Shown in pieces: positions 61,491 through 64,000 of a stretch of 64,000 nt of DNA. The DNA is from Heterobasidion occidentale (lineage: Eukaryota > Basidiomycota > Agaricomycetes > Russulales > Bondarzewiaceae). The notes under the pieces were generated by a model. The model did no database searches, had not been told where the DNA came from, and saw only the letters and a program-made list of their open reading frames with translations. Within the stretch, counting starts at the first letter, position 1; every line of letters starts with the position of its first letter. The position numbers and the translations under genes were made by a program. The stretch is taken from positions 2,728,001-2,792,000 of the forward strand of contig JBCAQO010000014.1 of NCBI GenBank assembly GCA_039111635.1. Reading direction: 5' to 3'.

Positions 61491-64000
61491 CTACAACTTC
61501 ATCAGGCCCTTCATCGCGTTGGCGATGGCGAAGCTCGACTTGGCCATGATCTGCCGCGACTCCTTGGTCACCTCGGGCATGGCTTGGACCTCGCTGAGCT
61601 TGTTCGCGTGATCGCTGAGCTCGCGCAAGATGTCGTTCCCCTGCTGCGCCGACGGGCGGGAGGTTGTCGTGGCAGACGGCAACGATGCTGGACACGATCG
61701 TAATGATCTGCGTGAGGTTCTCGTTGAGCGTCGGCGAGGGCGTCGGGGAGCGGACGCCGGACAGCACGCTCTGGATGGCGTAGACGATCGACTCGGTCTG
61801 CGCCTCGAGATACGGCTGCAAAAAGCATGAGCGCGGGGTGAACGAACCGCAGCATGAACGTACCTTGAGCTCCGTCCAGGCGTCTTCGGAGCCCTCCGCG
61901 ACCGCCGAGTCGTCGCTGAGCACGCCCGTCGTGCTCCCAGTCGGCACCTGGTCAAAGATCGGCGGCGGCGAGCTGCCCGCGGAGCTCGAGCGCTCCGACG
62001 ATGCCTTGCGGAAGCGGTCGTCGCCCGACGAGCGCCCCGAGAACGGCGTGCGCCCCGACGGCGACCCGGCCGAGTCGGGCGGCTGCTGGCGGAGCAGGTT
62101 GAGCTGCAGCGGGTAGTACTCCTCCTCGGAGCGGTCCACGCGCCTATTCGAGGCCGACGACGAGCTCGCGCGCTGCGCGGGCGCCGCCGGCTTGGCCTCC
62201 TCGACCGAGCGCAGCGTGGGCGAGAACCCGTTCGACGCCGACGCCGGGGCGGGCGCGTACTGCTCCTGCTCCTGCTTGGTCGCCCTGCGGATGAACACCG
62301 CGCGGCCGATCTCGGTGACCGCGGCCGAGACGTGACTCGCGGCGGCATCGAGGAGGCTGACGGGCGACAGGCCGGAGCTGGTCGCGTGCGTCTTGGAGGC
62401 TGCGACGAGGTTGCCGAGGGTCGCCTCGGCGCGCTCGCGCAGCGCGTGGAGCAGGTCGAGGTCGGCCTCGGGGGCGCGGTCCCGCCGCGGGCGGCGCTCG
62501 TACGCGCGCACGTCGTCGACGATGGCGGAGACCGCGTTCACGACGGCCTTCATGGGCGTGAGGACGCGCGTCGGGGCGTTGGACCGCCCGGCGGAGAGGA
62601 GGTTGTCGATCGCGGTCAAAAAGGCGGTGACGTGGATGTCGGGGATGCCGCCGTCCTGCGACATGGGCAGCTGCTCGTCGAACTTGGGCGTCTGCAGGAA
62701 TATCTGCGAGGTGGCTGTGTGGAACGCGGTCAGCCCGACGCTCGTGCACGAGGACGAGAGACAAGAGCGTACCTTTGAGGCTCCGGAGCTCGGTCTTGGC
62801 CTGCTCGTATTTGCGCTTGTAGTCCTTGAGCTGGATGTCCATGTCGCGGATGACGACGAGGTCCGAGTCTTTCGAGGTCATCAGCTCGTCGTTGCGCCGC
62901 GAGAGGTCGGAGACCTCCGCGAGGAGGCCCTCCATATCGGAGCGCAGCTGGTCCATGATCTCGGGGTTAGCGCCGCCGAGGCCGCCCGCGCGCTCGTCCT
63001 CGAGCCGCTCGCAGCGCTCGCGCAGAATCTGCAGCTCGTCCTCGTCCTCGCGCGCGCGGCGCGCCTCGCGCTCCCGCGTGCGCTCATGGTCCTCCCGCGC
63101 GTCGGCGAGCTCCTTTTGCATCGCGAGCATCGCGGCGCTCTGCTCCTCTGCGCGCTGCGCGAAGGGGGGGTGAGCACGCGACAACGGCAGGACACGCACG
63201 ACGGACGACTCACCCGCCTGAGCTCGCCGAGCTCGGCCTCGAGCTGCTGGACGCGCTCGTCGCTCTCCGTCCTGCGGCGCTCCCTCTCGCCCGCGCCCTC
63301 GACCTCGCGCTCGAGGCCGGCGATGCGGCTCTGCATCGTCGCGATCTTGAACTCGTAGTCGCGGCGGATCTTCTCGTGCTCCTCGCCCGCGCCGACGCTC
63401 GCGCGGCCGTTCTTGAGCGAGCGGTCGGACGCGACCGACGCGCGCCCGAACGACATCTTGTCGTAGTAGTCGTCGCCGCCGCTGCGCCCGCCCGCGTCCT
63501 AGTCGACACTGCCGAGGCGGCGGGTGAGCGCGCTGAGGCCGCCCTCCATCTCGTCCGGGTCGGGCTCCTCGCCGGCGGTGCTGCCGCTCTCGCGCGCGTC
63601 GCGGCCGTAGGGGACCTCGATGTCCTCCTCGGCGATGGTGCTCTTGTTGGGGATGATCATCTGGCTCTTGGCGGTCGCGCTCTGGGCGTTGGTGGTGCTG
63701 GTCGAGTCGCTCGCGCTGGCTGCGCTCGGGCGGCGGCCGGCGGGGTCCTGGCGCAGGTCTTCAGAGGGCCGTCGGCGCGAGGACAGGGGGAAGGGCGCGT
63801 CGTCGCCTACGCCGCCGTAGGGATCTTCGCTGCGGCGGTTAGAGGAGCCAAAATCGTCTTCGCTGGGACGGCGGCGTGTGCCAGTGCTGCCGGGGCGATC
63901 GCGGTCGTCTGAAGTGCGGGTGAGGCGGGGTTGGGGGGCGGGTGGGGCCCTTTGAGCGGGGGGACGTGGGGAAGTCGGGATGGGTAGTCGTCGTAGGTGG
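61491..64000 (-). CDS. SPA2-like polarisome scaffold (N-terminus outside window)
   Basis: Encodes a long coiled coil (about 63400-62780, ERERRRTESDERVQQLEAEL and DELMTSKDSDLVVIRDMDIQLKDYKRKYE), then a globular GIT1_C-like domain (PKFDEQLP through AFLTAIDNLLSAGRSNAPTRV), a disordered serine/proline-rich linker, and a C-terminal helical domain (AQTESIVYAIQSVLSGVRSP; LSEVQAMPEVTKESRQIMA). Introns: 62772-62715 and 61863-61816. Stop at 61493-61491. Spa2 family proteins focus formin and exocyst at hyphal tips. The N-terminal SHD repeats would lie past 64000. An in-frame TAG (63501-63499) and a shift near 61655 need checking. It is convergent with PEX1, 98 bp apart. Confidence 0.75.

Noticed and set aside
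62393..63358. Long + strand open frames opposite the SPA2-like gene
   Set aside because: They are antisense shadows of GC-rich coding DNA; the - strand carries the conserved coiled coil and splice sites.

Overview
The window is nuclear DNA from a filamentous basidiomycete, most likely a mushroom-forming Agaricomycete. The signs are very short introns (about 45-60 bp, GT-AG plus one probable GC-AG), fungal PEX1 and a SPA2-like polarisome gene at the right end, a Plavaka-type (CACTA-like) transposase, and several families of chromodomain Ty3/Gypsy elements. Most of it (about 1-55 kb) is a transposon-rich accessory region with broken host genes; 55-64 kb looks like ordinary gene-dense chromosome.

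Layout. 1-8.17 kb: decayed Ty3/Gypsy element, here called family B, on the + strand: pol, then a separate zinc-knuckle ORF (ORF3) with its own TATA box, then the 3' LTR. 8.17-13.1 kb: decayed Ty1/Copia element with other elements nested in it. 13.7-19.3 kb: fragments of host genes on the - strand (an unknown exon, an F-box/LRR-like gene, an ABCG transporter cut off after its first membrane segments), bracketed by a 79-bp direct repeat. 19.4-23.65 kb: Plavaka-type transposase (-). 24.6-27.6 kb: putative nucleic-acid-deaminase-fold gene (+) split by a TIR element. 27.8-31.45 kb: unrecognised multi-exon gene (-) split by a solo LTR of family A. 32.3-38 kb: SINE-like tRNA relic, GC-rich coding-like repeat, gene scraps and a degraded satellite. 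38.2-40 kb: unrecognised ORFs (-), the last ending at a family B LTR. 39.97-50.6 kb: a nest in which a near-complete family A Gypsy element (+) sits inside a family B copy (-), ending in a 100-N gap. 50.7-57.1 kb: two diverged tandem copies of a gene block, separated by a 963-bp TIR element. 57.2-61.4 kb: PEX1 (+). 61.5-64 kb: SPA2-like gene (-), convergent with PEX1 and running off the window.

How things work together. Families A and B share an LTR plan: a TATA-like box, a hairpin, and the sequence AGCTC(G/A)TTCACC about 31-33 bp downstream of the TATA. In family A the presumed first 10 nt of the transcript are exactly complementary to the primer-binding region just inside the 5' LTR, which predicts Tf1-like self-primed reverse transcription; one hairpin base pair has covaried between copies. 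A third group of elements has CATCTGG/CCAGATG termini, apparent 2-bp target duplications, and a tRNA-like internal Pol III promoter in the longer copies. Coding regions in PEX1, SPA2, ABCG and family A carry scattered small indels, mostly single-base deletions, so residual assembly error must be weighed against real decay.
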